This document shows positions 10,950 through 22,717 of a DNA stretch of 64,000 nt, piece after piece; the first letter of the stretch is position 1; the number at the start of each line of letters is the position of its first letter. The position numbers and the translations under genes are program-made. Origin of the DNA: Massospora cicadina (Eukaryota > Entomophthoromycota > Entomophthoromycetes > Entomophthorales > Entomophthoraceae); NCBI GenBank assembly GCA_022478985.1, contig JAKSZP010014547.1, positions 62,001 to 126,000 on the forward strand. Reading direction: 5' to 3'. The notes below the pieces were generated by a model. It was not told where the DNA came from and did no database searches. It worked only from the letters and a program-made list of their open reading frames with translations.

Positions 10950-13600
10950 GTGGAATAAGGGCACAAGAGCCATCCATGTACTTGGTTAATAGTAACTCCA
11001 GAAGCATGGGATTTAATGAAATACTCATCCCCTTGCTTATAGGTGATAATGAAAGTCTCTTTCAGATGGACCCAAACTAATCCCTTCTAGGGATGATAAG
11101 GTTGTGATATTAGAGTACCAAGTCTGACAGTGGAAGTAATGGACAGGTGGCTGGAGCACATTGGCAGCTTAGCCCTCTTTAGTGACAGCTTTTTCTTAAT
11201 TAGTCATCGCTTCAGACTGTAACTGGATGATGTGCTGCGCCAACTCTTCATAGCTTGATCCAGATTATCAGTCCTAGCTGAGAAAACATCTTTGGCTACT
11301 AAAGCAGGAACCCCAAGCTCTCAGCCATATAACACATGGAATGGAGACATATTAAAGATCTGGTGGTAACTGATATGGTAGGCCATGAGGGCAATGAGCA
11401 GATATAGATCCCAGTGAAGAGGGTCTGAAGTAGCCATCTTTATTAAGATAGAGACCAAGGTTCCATTAGCTCTTTCAATAGTACCATTAGTGGAAGGGTT
11501 GTGTGGGGCTGAGAGAAGTTGCTGGGTTCCCATAGAGGTGGCTAGAATCTTGACCACTCTGGAGGGGAAGTTTTTTCACATTATCACAGAGAAGAACCTG
11601 GGCAACCATGACAAGCAAAGATGTACTGGTGGAGGAAAGAAGCAGTGGCTTTGGCCGTCTAAGCTAGAAAAGCCGCAGCCTCAACCCATTTGGTAAAGTA
11701 GTCAATTATCACCAATATATATCAATTTACACCCGTAGTTTGGGGTCAAGGCCCAACCACATCAAGGCTTATTGTGTGGAAGGGCTGTTGAGGAGTGGTA
11801 GGTCGATATTGATATATAGTTTTTGAAGTTGGATTGCTTTTTGCATGTCAGACAGGCGTCCAGAACTTCAATTATGGTTTTCAAGACTCCCTCCAAGTAG
11901 TAGCGTTTTTTCACCCACTCATAGATTTTCCGAACTCCGCTATTCCCTAGGATGAGATGAGACTTCATATTGACATGTAATCGCTCAGATGGTCGGAAGT
12001 AAGGCAACCAGTTCGCCCCTACTTTTTTGGATAGTTTCCCATTTTCCACCTTTGTGTTATAGGAGTGTTGAGCTAGCAGCTTCTGAACGGGTTCATCTTC
12101 ATCCAACCAAGCGTCAGGGCCATTATAAGGTCATGTAGCCTCTCCATTTCACTATTGTATAAGTGAAGAACTGGCAGCCGGGTCAATCCATTGACATTCA
12201 TGTGGCATGTCCCATCTCAGTGCTTAATGGTCATATCATAGTGCTGGAGCTTCAAAGCCCAGCGTGCTAACCTCCCAGTGGGATTTTTATATTCTGTAAC
12301 CACTTCAAAGAGGCATGGTCAGTAAGCAATTTAAAGGATGTCACATATAGAAAAGAGCGGTATTATTTGACAGCAAGCAAGAAGGTAAGGTTCTTCTCAG
12401 TGACGCTATAGTTCCGTTCCGCCTTGGAAAACATCTTGCTGAATTAAGAAACGGGATGGTCAACCCCATGCTCATTTAATTGAGCCAAGGTAGCTCCAAC
12501 AGCATAGTTGGAGGCATCAGTAAACAGCGTGAAGGGTAGATCATAGTACAGGTGGCGTAGAATGAGCCATTGGTGCGGCAACTTTTTTAGCGTTTTAGAT
12601 GCAGCCTTTTGTTCCGCTCCCCAATGGAAAGGCTGTTTTTGGCAAAGAAGCGTATATGTGGCTCACTGAGCTGAGTGGATTTGGGGATAAATTTATGGTA
12701 GTACCCCATCATGCCCAGGAACACCTGGATATCACGTAAGGCTTATGGCACAGTTATCTTGGCTATAGCTTTAGACTTATTGTAAAAATGTTGGATTCCG
12801 TCTTTTGAGATTATGTGTCTCAAAAACTTAATTTCTTATGGAGAAACGTACATTTGGAGGGCTTCAGCTTAATGTGAGAGGACCGCTAGCACTGAAAAAC
12901 TTTCTTCAGATGCGTGAGATGCTCATTGAAGAGTTTGGAGAAAACGGTGATGTCCTCAAGATAGAAAATCGCACAACTCAGCTTAAGATTCTGCGGAATG
13001 TGATCCATGCCCCATGAAAAGAGGCAGGCGCGTTGCTCAACCACTGAGGTAGCCGGGTGGGTTGAAAAAAGCCCTCGCTGCAGATAAGTAAACATTTTCC
13101 CTGGTCTTGTGGAGAAAGGTCCATCAGCCAGTATCCCTTTAGCTAGGTCCATGGCAGAGAAGACTTTGGATCCGGAAAGTTGAGCCTGAACACCATCAAT
13201 TTGGGGGATAGGGTAACTAACCTTTTTGGTGAGGTAAATTTGCGGTAGTCCATAAATACCTTATGACCTCCATTATTCCTCTTTATAAGAAAGAAAGGAA
13301 ACGACCAAGGGCTTTAAGAAGGAACCAGCAGCCCAGTGTCAAGTAACTGTTTAGGCTCCGTCCCCATCTGGAGCTCCTCAACATTTGATTTCAGAAAAGA
13401 ATTGGATTGGATCAGTGTGATAATGAGCTGGTCGGCGTCACTGGCAGTGTTAATAACCATAAAACCCCTCAACACATGGAGGATATAAGTTTGATGGGGG
13501 ATTTTAGACATATCCACTCTCTCCGGGTTCAAACTATCAGCTACCTCCACTTCACCTGGAGCTTCTAAGACATAATGACCAACATCTTCAAGACCTCATT
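10950..13600 (-). pseudogene. Element D pol: RT, RNase H, integrase (broken)
   Basis: Minus-strand Ty3/gypsy pol. RT: SYPIPQIDGVQAQLSGSK, then FSAMDLAKGY near 13,150, and FYLEDITVFSKLFNEHLTHL near 12,930, where the YxDD box reads YLED. RNase H near 12,400-12,540: LFTDASNYAVGATLAQLNEHG followed by SKAERNYSVTEK, well preserved with the first Asp intact. Integrase: a His/Cys zinc region at 11,840-11,960 ending ACLTCKK, then NPSTNGTIERANGTLV (about 11,450-11,500) and FNMSPFHVLYG (about 11,321-11,355). It is one of the better-preserved pol regions in the window, but stops and shifts separate all the pieces. Confidence 0.85.
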
Positions 13601-14790
13601 AATACTCTTCATCAGAGGGGTTATCAATGCACGTCAGGGAGTCCATTGGTTGTGAGGTAAGGTCAGAGATTCCTTTGTTGTAGGAAAGACCCTGGGGCGC
13701 TCATCTACCTTTTTGGCTGTTGGAGGAGATGCTGTAATTGTTGCAGCTCTACATTTAGTCTTTGATGTAGGGGATTTGGGGCTGCCCCATGGCTACCAGT
13801 TTTGGACTAGAGATGGCTAGAGGAGCGGGTGAGGGAGATAGAGGTAGCGTCTTAGAAGGATAATAGTATGAAACCACTTGGAAGGCTGCTCTGAAGAAAA
13901 AGAGGGGCAAGGCAAAGTGACGACTGTCTTTTTCAACTGGCTTTTTTGAGCTGAAAGCAAAGGGGGAGTAATGCACCGTCACAGCCATTATCCTCTGGCT
14001 AACTTCACAGTATGGAGAAGCATTTTGTGGTGGCAACGCCACAGGAGCAGGGTCTCAGAAGGAGATAGCCGTAGAAGAGGTTAGAGTGGTTGGAGTGGAT
14101 GCTTGTCTCAGAGTTTCTTAGTAGGGTCAAATTCATAAATGCCACCGCTAGAAAGACCTCCTTGATATCTCATACATTTTGAAAAGAGCGCTTTACTGAA
14201 GAGATATGCATCGCCAAGGAGGGATGTGATGCTGATCCAGCCAAGATAGCCACAATGGTAGCATTTAATAGTAGCATTTTAGCAATCAGGAGAGGATGGG
14301 GTCCACTGTAAAACCGATCAATAAAGGTGGCAACTGATTCCCTCACAAGTAGAATTAGGCGCATAAACGCCTGTTTTTCCTACGCAAGCTCTTCGTGGAT
14401 CAGAATTTATCAATGAGCGCGTTTTTAACTCTGTCCAAGTTTTAAGGGTGGCCATATAAGTTACCATTAACCCTTGGGTGGAGCGGCTGAGGCAGGAAAG
14501 GATATGCTTTAGTTTTTGGGGATCAGCTGCTTCTTACATAACAGCCTCTTAAATGAAGAGGACTGAGGCAATGCTATCTTAACCTGGGGTAAATTTGTTA
14601 AAGAAAGGGGATTTGGTAATTATTGGAGTAGAATCATGAGAGGGTTGGCTAACACTGTTCAAGGGTTTTAAGTCAAGACAGTGCTGGCTAGCTGCTGGAC
14701 TAAAGCATCTAGCCAGAGTTTAAAAGCCGAGGGGAGGTTGTGAGGGTTATGTCCCCCAACACTCTCCATTTTTAATAGTGTTTTTGTGGT
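13600..14790 (-). pseudogene. Element D gag (broken)
   Basis: Located between the primer binding site and pol on the minus strand. Near the 5' end (about 14,700) it reads FKLWLDALVQQLAST. Near 14,250 there is a zinc-knuckle remnant CYHCGYLG where the following His and Cys are lost. Proline- and serine-rich stretches follow toward 13,760. Position and the knuckle remnant identify it as gag; the primary sequence is otherwise poorly recognisable. Confidence 0.6.
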
Positions 14791-14794
14791 GTAC

Positions 14795-14813
14795 TACCCC
14801 CTAAGTGAGCACC
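14795..14813 (-). other. Primer binding site of element D
   Basis: On the minus strand AGGTGCTCACTTAGGGGGT directly follows the 5' LTR end. It is a variant of the shared TGGTGCTCACTACAGGGG site and fixes the element's orientation. Confidence 0.75.
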
Positions 14814-14815
14814 TC

Positions 14816-15550
14816 AAGTTGGAGTTTATGGTTTTTTTGGTAGGCTCTTTAGTGCTTTTTTACCTGAATTTCAATGATAATTTTGCAGGAGATATGGTAC
14901 TCACAACAGCGGGAATAAATTTTAAAGTGATTTTTATACCACTTATATTAAAAGAAAATTTCTTTTTCAATGTATACTAAAAAGTTAATTTTATGAGTTT
15001 TTTATAAGGTGGCAGTGAGGGGATCAAAAAGAACCCTCTCAATAGCTTGATGCTTACTTTTAATTGCGTCAAGGCTCAAAAATTATATTAGGTTAGGAAT
15101 GTCCAAATTAAGGAATATGGGGATTTGACCTAAAAGAGCTCTTAAGACATGCCTTGCTTTGATGGAATGGCCAATGGAGGGTCTATAGCAGGTAGGAAAA
15201 ATTTATGATTAAAGAATTAATATATTTGGCCCAATTGTCAGCTAGGAGATTATTTGCATCTTATGGGACCACCTCCAGGCCTATAAAAGGGGGTGGTCTC
15301 CGCTTAGGTGTCTGTAGTAACCTAGAGCTGGAAAGGGGAGGAACCTCGGACAGACTCCCCTGATCCTTCTTCATGTTCAGTGCAATCTGACTGCCCAATC
15401 TTGTGCTATTTGCCCAAGTAGTATTAACAAAAGTTTTAACCCAATTTGAGGGGTTACACCAGGAATTGACCAGGGTCTTTTAGCCGATCTTTTTCATTAT
15501 TTACCTCCAAACCACTCTTATTAATACATCAGACTTGTAATTATCTGACA
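14816..15550 (-). repeat. 5' LTR of element D
   Basis: On the minus strand it begins TGTCAGATAATTACAAG at 15,550 and ends at the primer binding site near 14,815. It is the partner of the LTR at 10,199-10,926. Confidence 0.9.
15282..15290 (+). promoter_or_regulatory. TATA box antisense to element D (5' LTR copy)
   Basis: TATAAAAGG plus GGGTGGTCTCCGCTTAGG, conserved with 10,660 and, through a much more diverged LTR, with 32,556. It points away from the element's own genes. Confidence 0.45.
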
Positions 15551-15555
15551 ACTGG

Positions 15556-16571
15556 TTGATAAGCCTTATCTTTAGTTTTATACTTGCAGTTTTTAAAAAC
15601 GTATCCTTTTGATCAAGCGGCGTTGTAGTGATTCTGGAGTCTTGTTTTCATCTTATAAGTGGCTTTGACTTCAATTAAGGACCCTAATTGTCTTCAGGGA
15701 TTTCTGCAGGCTTTATGGCATAAGCCATGTGCATCAGGAATTGCAGATGTGATTTAAGCAAACGAAGCAAGAAATTAAATACAGTAATTAGACTAAAGGC
15801 TCCAGTCATCCAAAGTTGTTCTTTTTTATTTTATAAAAGTTTGCGTAGTCCACAATTGACACAGACTTCCCTATCCTTATGGCAAAGAACTCTTGCTTCA
15901 TATTATGAACATCCCATGCACTTATAAACTTAGCAACAAGTAGAATTAGACTTCTTCCTAAGTGTTGTGATCACAGTGTGGCTCCATGCACCTCCTATAA
16001 TTTTCTGCTCACACATCCCTGAATATGGCGAGCTTTCTGTTTGTTCTGGATCCATCCATGCTACTATGAAATACTAAAAAACTGAAATAGCTCTTATAAT
16101 AGAAGTAAACTTAGTCTTGATATAGGCGAAAATTGGATCAGTATTGGATTATATTTATCTGTCAGGTTGAAAAATCATTACTGGTGTGTTGTTACTGGCA
16201 GTGCGCTATTCCAAAGTAAATAATGGTCTAAGGGTAGAAGACGTCTCAACTGCATATTATCCACACCATGTTTTAAGCAGTGCAATTGGTTATTGTGGCT
16301 TTCCATCTTGATTAAATGAGGTTAGGATTGTACAGTTTCATTGTTCTCATAATCTAATTGATACAGTTTTTTACTTGAGGCATGTACATGTCTAGTTATT
16401 CTTTGGACTGAAGGTTATCTGACTCTTTTTTAGAAAAATCATTAAATGAGCTACTTACTGCTTTAAATTGTTAAAAATTTTGTTCATAATCTATATAAAT
16501 ATTATGTAAGTTCATCTCCATGGTAAAAATTCATGGCATTATCATACTTTTCTCCAAAATCTCTTGATTAT
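15556..16571 (-). pseudogene. Element G gag N-terminal part (broken)
   Basis: This lies between the primer binding site at 16,572-16,591 and the element D insertion. On the minus strand a readable stretch at about 15,720-15,930 gives EVCVNCGLRKLL and FLLRLLKSHLQFLMHMAYAI. I cannot recognise a capsid domain with confidence. Position alone identifies it as gag, continuous across element D with the zinc knuckle at about 10,130. Confidence 0.5.
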
Positions 16572-16591
16572 GCCCCCTGTAGTGAGCACCA
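16572..16591 (-). other. Primer binding site of element G
   Basis: The minus strand reads TGGTGCTCACTACAGGGGGC, a perfect copy of the shared site. It shows that the 5' LTR of G starts at 16,592 and extends to the right. Confidence 0.8.
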
Positions 16592-18300
16592 GTTATTTCA
16601 GGAGTGGCGCGCTTTCTCTGAGGTTGCTGTTGGAAAGAAGTGAAACACTTGCAATACGTTATCTGTTTGATCACATAATGCATCCTAAAAACAAATGAGT
16701 TTTATTCTATAACTGTGACTTTTAGACAAAGATCAATCATGTACAGCCATGTTAAAGACTTTGAAAATATGCAACGAGGGCTCTTAATAAGCACATTGGA
16801 GCTCCTCTAAACCTCTTCTGACAACAGAAAGTCTAAGCCTAACCTTTGACAATAAATCTTCTATATTTGGAGTTACTAGAACCAGTTAAAAACAACAATA
16901 AAGACAGATTTTGTAGAAGTTATTTTTGGAAGAACATTGAAAGTATATATATCTAATAAGAAATTGTGCATAAAGTAATGTTTTATTTTTTACTGAGGAA
17001 TTTCTCATCAAAAGACGATTTAAATTTGCAACTTAATTTCAGGTCAACGGAGTCTATTTCCTAATTTTCTGGGATCTTCTGAAAAACTTCCATAATCTTT
17101 TACTGTTGAGTTCTAAACTAATTGTATTGTGTGGCTACTTTTCTGAGCTAAACTATTGGTCCTATTGCTTTTGTGGCTCTTATGGCTCTTATGGCTTCAT
17201 GGGTACCTCAGATATATCATTTAATGGAGCTTACAAAATTATCATGATTACCATTTTGGTCATATGCTAATTGCTCATCTTCACAAAATTGGGTAAACTC
17301 TATTCAGATGAGGTTTTGGAAATTTTTCCATCATTGGCAGTTATGACCAAAGGTATATCAAGGGTTCTCCTGAGGTGATATCTATGATGTCATGCTTTTA
17401 CTTCTTTCAGAATAGCATTTATACTGATGCATCCTCTGACGTCATGGTGACTGGATGTAAATAGTTGCGGTGGTCTGGGGAATATAAAAGCCTCTGTAAT
17501 TGAGAATTTTAGATCCATTAAACCTGTAAGAGAGGCTTTGGATTTTCATAAAAAGACTTGTTCACTACTGAGTTAGTTTAGACGCAATTGTTAATTTGGC
17601 CATCTACATAATTAATATGAGAAGTAGAATTTTTAAGAATGGGGGTTTTTGGAGAGAGATCCCAGAGGTTGTGATATTACCCCAATATTAGAGCCTTTCC
17701 CAACAAGAAGAAATGATAACATGTTTACTAGGCATATACTAGATATAGCTGATATATATAAATACAACATAAATGTTTGTTAATGATCTAATGTTGCAAT
17801 GTCTGTCTAAATTTGAAGGAGGGTAATTATACAGATCTCCATTGTTCTTTTTAATATCGTATATAGGAACATTATCATGTTACCCAAGTATTTCTACAAT
17901 TCTCATATGACATTAAAAAAACTGACAAATTTTTTTATCACGCTAAATAATAACAATACATTGGTGACTTGGCAAAGTAGTTTTGATTGAAATTGTAATT
18001 CAATATTGTTAAATTTGGATTGAGAGTGCAAGTTTCTTTGGTGCATAGGTTGGTGGTTATTAGGATAGCAATTTATCCCTAAATTATTAGCTTGATCTCT
18101 AACTCTTTTGAGGCAGATTGCTCATTACTTTATAATATAATCTGAATATCAATTTTGGGACCAATACAATAAAAAGATGATGGCATTGCGTATAGTGAAA
18201 TTATTAATTAACATTTGATGGGGATCAATCAATTTAAGTTTAATATGACTTTGGTGTCAAGGATAAAGCCTTAATAGTGTGAAGACTGGAGAGATTATTT
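16592..18300 (-). repeat. 5' LTR of element G and unassigned DNA
   Basis: The part next to the primer binding site must be the 5' LTR of G, but its partner lies outside the window, so the far edge cannot be drawn. The stretch is AT-rich with no long frame. On the plus strand near 17,420 it reads IYTDASSDVMVTG and then LRWSGEY, reminiscent of an RNase H start. This would not belong to G and may be a remnant of another element. Element N integrase is recognisable again from about 18,300. Confidence 0.4.
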
Positions 18301-18896
18301 AGTTTTTACTAAGTCTAAAAAAATTCTTGCTTTTTCCTGCTAGCAAAACTTACTGGCATCCATATCTGGTTAAAATTTGATTATATAGAAATTTGACCGT
18401 TGATACTGCAGTGTAAGTATTGACTGCTGCTGCTTTAAACTTAATGGTAAAATGTTCAATTTCTACTTCAACGAACTTGGTTCCACCTGAGGTGGTAGCC
18501 AGAGATCTTATCATGTCAATGGATAAAGCGTAAAAGGGATCTGTAGGTGAATCCAGTTGAAACTCAAATTACTTCTTAAGGGTTCTGAAACTTGCAAAAG
18601 GTACACGTAGCTCCAAATCCTGATGTACACCGTTGACATTAGCTACTTATAGACAAGTCTTTGAGGTATGCCAATATCTCCTGGAATTGTCCATGTCAAA
18701 AATGCTTGTGGGATTAATTAAAAGTTTTACTCAATTGTGCCAAATATAAATGTGCTACTTCTCATTGATCTTCTTCTAAAATTTTCATTAACACTTTGGG
18801 TAACTTTATTGCAACTTCTCAAAATAGTCTTTATTTCATCAATATCCTCCTGTCACTTTCCTTAGGTAGTATAATAAGGGCTAGTCATTTATTTTT
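18300..18896 (-). pseudogene. Element N integrase fragment
   Basis: On the minus strand at about 18,370-18,560 this reads YALSIDMIRSLATTSGGTKF, then VEVEIEHFTIKFKAAAV and KFLYNQILTRYGC, the catalytic core of a Ty3/gypsy integrase with its first Asp. Upstream near 18,600 a CX2C-like zinc region is suggested. It stops at 18,896 where the ATGGG target duplication of element M begins. Its RT and RNase H lie on the far side of M (48,561-50,670). The C-terminal end is lost toward 18,300, probably where G inserted. Confidence 0.75.
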
Positions 18897-19340
18897 ATGG
18901 GATTCAGCTAGCTGACCTCAGCTCACCTTAACTTTTTAGGCTGACTTGCTGCTCAGGGAACCTGTTTCACACAGATTAGGCATCAGACAACCATAATAAG
19001 GGCACAATCATGCTCATTGAACATATTTCCTACCGATTTTACCCAATGTAGCACCAATTTATCATTTAAACTGCTCTCTCCCATGGCAAAACTCTTGTTG
19101 AAACTCTCTGAAATGTTTTCTTTACGTTGTCCCTTGAGACACAAATGACTTCTATCTAACATCTTCCTTGGAAGCTTGGCCCCAAAATATAAGCGCAAAC
19201 ATTTGTCCTGTTCAAACAGAAAAGATTACATAAAATACTGTATTTCACATAATTTCTAATCCCAGACTGGTTACTGATGATTAAATTTCTTAAACTGATA
19301 TAAACGAAACAAAAAGTATAAACTAGGAATATGTTGGAAG

Positions 19341-21260
19341 GGAAAGATTTTCTTTCCGCTTGACATCAAGTTTGAGCGATTTTTGAAAAACAAATCGATT
19401 TTCCACTACTGCCTCAATGCCACCAATTTCCAAATTTTTGTCCTCCAATCCACACCTGCTGCCCAGTATGGGGCAGCAATGCTCCACCTGCTAGCATTTA
19501 CCGCCCAGCAGGCAAATGCATGCGGACTGGCTCATCCAGTCCACCAAATACATCTGGCCGCTATGTCCCTCCAAGGGACCTAGCACTACGCCTTGCATGA
19601 GTCCACACCAACCCGCCCCACTCCCTAGCCCTACTCTAATCAAATATTCGCTTTTGCCTCCATGTCAAGTATGTACATCTCTTCCAATATGCTGACAAAG
19701 CAATAATTGAGCTGGCAACAGCCACCTTTGCACCAGCAGGGTTTATTGACTTCTGACCTTACAAGGGCTACTTCAATATTGGATTCCCTACAAAGTAGGA
19801 TGAGGACGCTGCAGCAGCAACGTCCTTAATTTATAAAAACACACCCATTACCACCACCCGTACACGCCTCCCCAATGATACCACACTTGTGGTGACCTTT
19901 GCAAACCTCCCCTCACACCTTCCCCCTCAAACACTCTATGAGGAGTTGATGTCTGGGCTGTCCACTTATGGCACATACCCCGTCCTCCAATTTATTGCCC
20001 CAAGTGGTTCTGAGAGACTAGCAGCACCTTGGGCAACGGCCACCATTACCCCCATAAGCTAAACATGCCCAGCACATCCCACCACAAGCCTATATCTCAT
20101 CCACACCTGATCATTTCTTTTGGCCACACCAACAACGGTCGCACAATTTGCCCCCTCAGATATGAATTGGAACATATGAAAAAAGCATGTCAATATAACT
20201 CACACCCTGCGAAAATGGCCAACTCCACTCATGAAGCCACACCAATAGCATTTGAGTGAAGATTTTGGCTGCTCCCACCCCCACAGGCCATGCGCTTGAA
20301 TAAGAAGCAAAATCTAGCATCTCAAACAAGCTGGCCAATGCGAACCCATGCCAACTAATTGGGTGCAGGATTGGACCAATGTTCAATTCAAAAAATACTC
20401 CACCTTAAAAATTACCCAACCACAGCCACCTGTCACCAAATCAATCCTAGTCAACCAAAATCCCTGGGACTTATTATATGAAGTGACCAAATCTGGTGAA
20501 ATTGTCCCACCTCAAGCTAAACCAAACAATCTAAAACCTTTTATGAATCCAGACTTTGATGCCACATTCCCGCCCAAACAATATGTTCCCAAACCTGATG
20601 TTATCCCATATATAAAATGGCCACCAGTTTGCCAAGGCCAGAATGACCTCGCCCAAAAAATGCCATCTTTGTGAAGCCATGGCAAAACCTGTTGATGAAT
20701 ATAAAAAAGGGTTGCACTTCCTTGAATCCCTCCAATTTTCCTCTTACCGCAAAAGAGGAAATCCAACGCCTCTATGAAACAGCCATCATCGCTGTCAAAC
20801 GTGTCTTTACTCTGGCAGAATTTTCCCCATCAACAAATTTCACCAGAGCAAACATTGTGAAATTAGCCCAACATTTTGATGCCTGCATCCAAGCTAAACA
20901 CCATGTTTAAAAACTCATAGAGTCCTTTATCCAGGCCCAAATCGTCAAAATCAACTGCTATCTACCTCATTTTGACCCTCATCCTGTGGATGCTCCAACC
21001 CCCTTACTATCAGCATTGATCCACTTTTTCAATGCTAATACTTAGGATGAAGATTTCGATTTTCCTGATCTCCCCTCCCCCACTGCCAAGATGGGATAAG
21101 CAGCTCGCCGCTGTGACGCCTGGTAGGTTTTTTTCATAGGTTTTGTATTACCCGCTGCTCATTTAGTTTAGTCAGTTCATGTTTTTAGTTGTTTTAGTTT
21201 TTTGAGTTTTGGCTTTAGTATTGACCATCCCCTGGTTGGCTTGCCTCAATTTAATAAAAA
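19341..21260 (+). mobile_element. Element C: ORF1-only, LINE-like retroelement
   Basis: The insert is flanked by GAATATGTTGGAAG (19,328-19,341) and GAATATGTTGAAAG (21,261-21,274), a variable-length target duplication typical of target-primed reverse transcription. It ends ..CCTCAATTTAATAAAAA, an A-rich tail with a polyadenylation-type signal. It encodes one broken protein and no RT. The last bases (CCATCCCCTGGTTGGCTTGCCTC) match the 3' end of the copy at 35,593-35,879 and the fragment at 22,418-22,701, and less closely the 3' end of the full LINE. I read it as a non-autonomous LINE partner. It sits in the M 3' LTR and is younger than M. Confidence 0.8.
19383..21120 (+). pseudogene. Element C ORF1-like RNA-binding protein (broken)
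   Basis: The protein can be followed through several frames for about 570 codons. At about 19,690-19,800 IIELATATFAPAGFIDF and YFNIGFP match the start of the LINE ORF1 core (ELVEGHYINVGFT). At about 19,890-19,990 VVTFANLPSHLPP..LYEELMSGLSTYG is RRM-like and matches VTFSNLPTTIDPESLKLAL in the LINE. At 20,149-20,190 C-PLR-YELE-H-MKKA-C is a CX2CX4HX4C knuckle with the second Cys changed to Arg. A further unit of about 250 residues follows (NPWDLLYEVTKSGEIVPP, FTLAEFSPSTNFTRANIVKL) and ends in an acidic DEDFDFPDLPSP. No RT or endonuclease is encoded. The function of the last unit is unknown. Confidence 0.65.
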
Positions 21261-22417
21261 GAATATGTTGAAAGTTTTATTATTAAAGTATAATTAGATA
21301 ATTTTATACTTCTGGTGAAAATTCAAATTATAAAAGGTATGAAAATTGAATATATAGTAATTGGGGTAGCAATATTGTGGGTCTTTAATCTCCTAGTCAA
21401 GTTGCGTCTAATTTCTTCTTTAGGTGTTTCATCCATTTAATTTAATTCTAATATCTGTAAGCTCCTTCTTAAAGTGCTTGCCCCTAAGCTGGATGTCCTG
21501 GGCCCTTTCTTCAGTACCCACTTTTGGGTTGTGATCTTCTGTAATGCCTCTGGTTTTTGCTTTATTACCTGATTTGGTAATATGCGAATTGGATTCAGAT
21601 TCCTTCAATGGAGTTTCTTCAATGCATCTTAAATTAGGTTTTTGAGTGACTCTCAAATTAGTTGATTGCCACATTTAGAAATAGTCAATTGGGAGATTCA
21701 TATTAATCTTGCGGTAATTTAGTCTTGTCATTTCATCAATAGAAAATTGAAAATTTATTTGCCTCCCCCTGAAGGTATAAAGAGGGGTCAAATTAGTTTT
21801 TTTTGGAGTCTGCTTCATCTTAGTATGATAAATATTTTTTAGACCCAGGTATCAAATATTTTGGATGAAGTCATCTAAAGCACCTGGGAAATTCTTTGCC
21901 CATTCAGTTCTGGAAAGAGGGGTTTAATTCCATCCGTGGTGAGTAAGCTGCATGCAACCTCACCTGTTTATAATGGACTCTGTTCATTCTAGAGGTCAAG
22001 GAATAATCTACTGGTGCACTCGTGGCCTCACTGATTACACTTCCTCTCTCAAGACAATATTAAGAAAGACCTTTGTTGCTGTGCATGTACTCTATTAAGC
22101 ACTAAGGTAGTATATTTGGTTCAGACTGTGTATTTGGTTCCTCATTTAGCCAAGAACTTTGCATAGTCCAGTCCAGATGGCCTGAAGCTTCTCTTGGTTT
22201 CCTCCTAATAAGTTTAAACAGTACTTTATTGCTGGAGCTGAATTCTGGTAGCCTAGTTTGTTTCTCAATCTACCGTTAACTTTGGTGGTAGTCCCTCTAT
22301 GTTGTTTAAGGCTTCAGTTGTATTCTAATAAGTTCATCCCCTAGCTCATATTGATTAATTCCAGGCGGCAGGTTCATATAGCCCGCAGTAATGTTGAGCT
22401 AGAAAGGTTACAATGCT

Positions 22418-22701
22418 AAGGGGAGGATACCCCAGTGTTAGAATAGTGACCTCCACCACTGCCTCCCCAAGTTCAATCCCAGTAGTGAACTTTGGGTAGG
22501 GGATAATTATGACTGTGTTGGCGTTGCGCACCAATGCCCCAAACTGAGATACCAAATAGCAAAGGCGGTCCATGGAGTTCCTGGCCTATCATATGCCGCG
22601 CATGGAGGTTTTCCAAGTTTTATCCTCCTTTCCCATTTTCTTCACTGCCCCTCATTGGTGCAGTATCGTCCCCAGGTTGGCCCACCTCGAATAAAATTTA
22701 A
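22418..22701 (+). mobile_element. 5'-truncated LINE-like fragment, 284 bp
   Basis: It is flanked by AAAGGTTACAATGCT (22,403-22,417) and AAAGGTTGACAATGCT (22,702-22,717), a target duplication of 15-16 bp with one indel. It ends CCCAGGTTGGCCCACCTCGAATAAAATTTAAA, sharing GTCC..CCAGGTTGGC..ACCTCGAATAAA with the 3' ends of element C relatives. The coding content is weak (AYHMPRMEVFQVL recalls TLPHMITHFQVHF in the LINE ORF2 end), so its parent family is uncertain. It interrupts M integrase or the adjacent insert Q. Confidence 0.65.
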
Positions 22702-22717
22702 AAAGGTTGACAATGCT

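Larger units (their letters stand above)
10199..15550 (-). mobile_element. Element D: full-length degenerate Ty3/gypsy element
   Basis: Two LTRs of about 730 bp (10,199-10,926 and 14,816-15,550) flank a minus-strand gag-pol. A primer binding site lies beside the right-hand LTR, which is therefore the 5' LTR. Flanking bases are GCTGG on the left (10,194-10,198) and ACTGG on the right (15,551-15,555), a decayed 5-bp target duplication. It inserted into the gag of element G. The two LTRs are still easily alignable, so it is younger than G and about as old as B or younger. Confidence 0.88.
18902..22039 (-). repeat. 3' LTR of element M, interrupted by element C
   Basis: The outer parts (18,902-19,340 and 21,274-22,039) align with 47,346-48,555. 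Shared landmarks include TGCTCAGG, CATTGAACA, TTTCTTTACGTTG, CAGACTGGTTACTG and TTTAATTCCAT. Net length without the insert is about 1.2 kb, equal to the partner. It ends GATTACA against AATGACA in the partner. Confidence 0.9.

Noticed and set aside
22355..22573. Possible tRNA-like SINE on the minus strand (TATCTCAGTTTGG)
   Set aside because: The distance between the A-box-like and B-box-like stretches is too long, and the segment is better explained as a 5'-truncated LINE-like insert with a clear target duplication on the plus strand.
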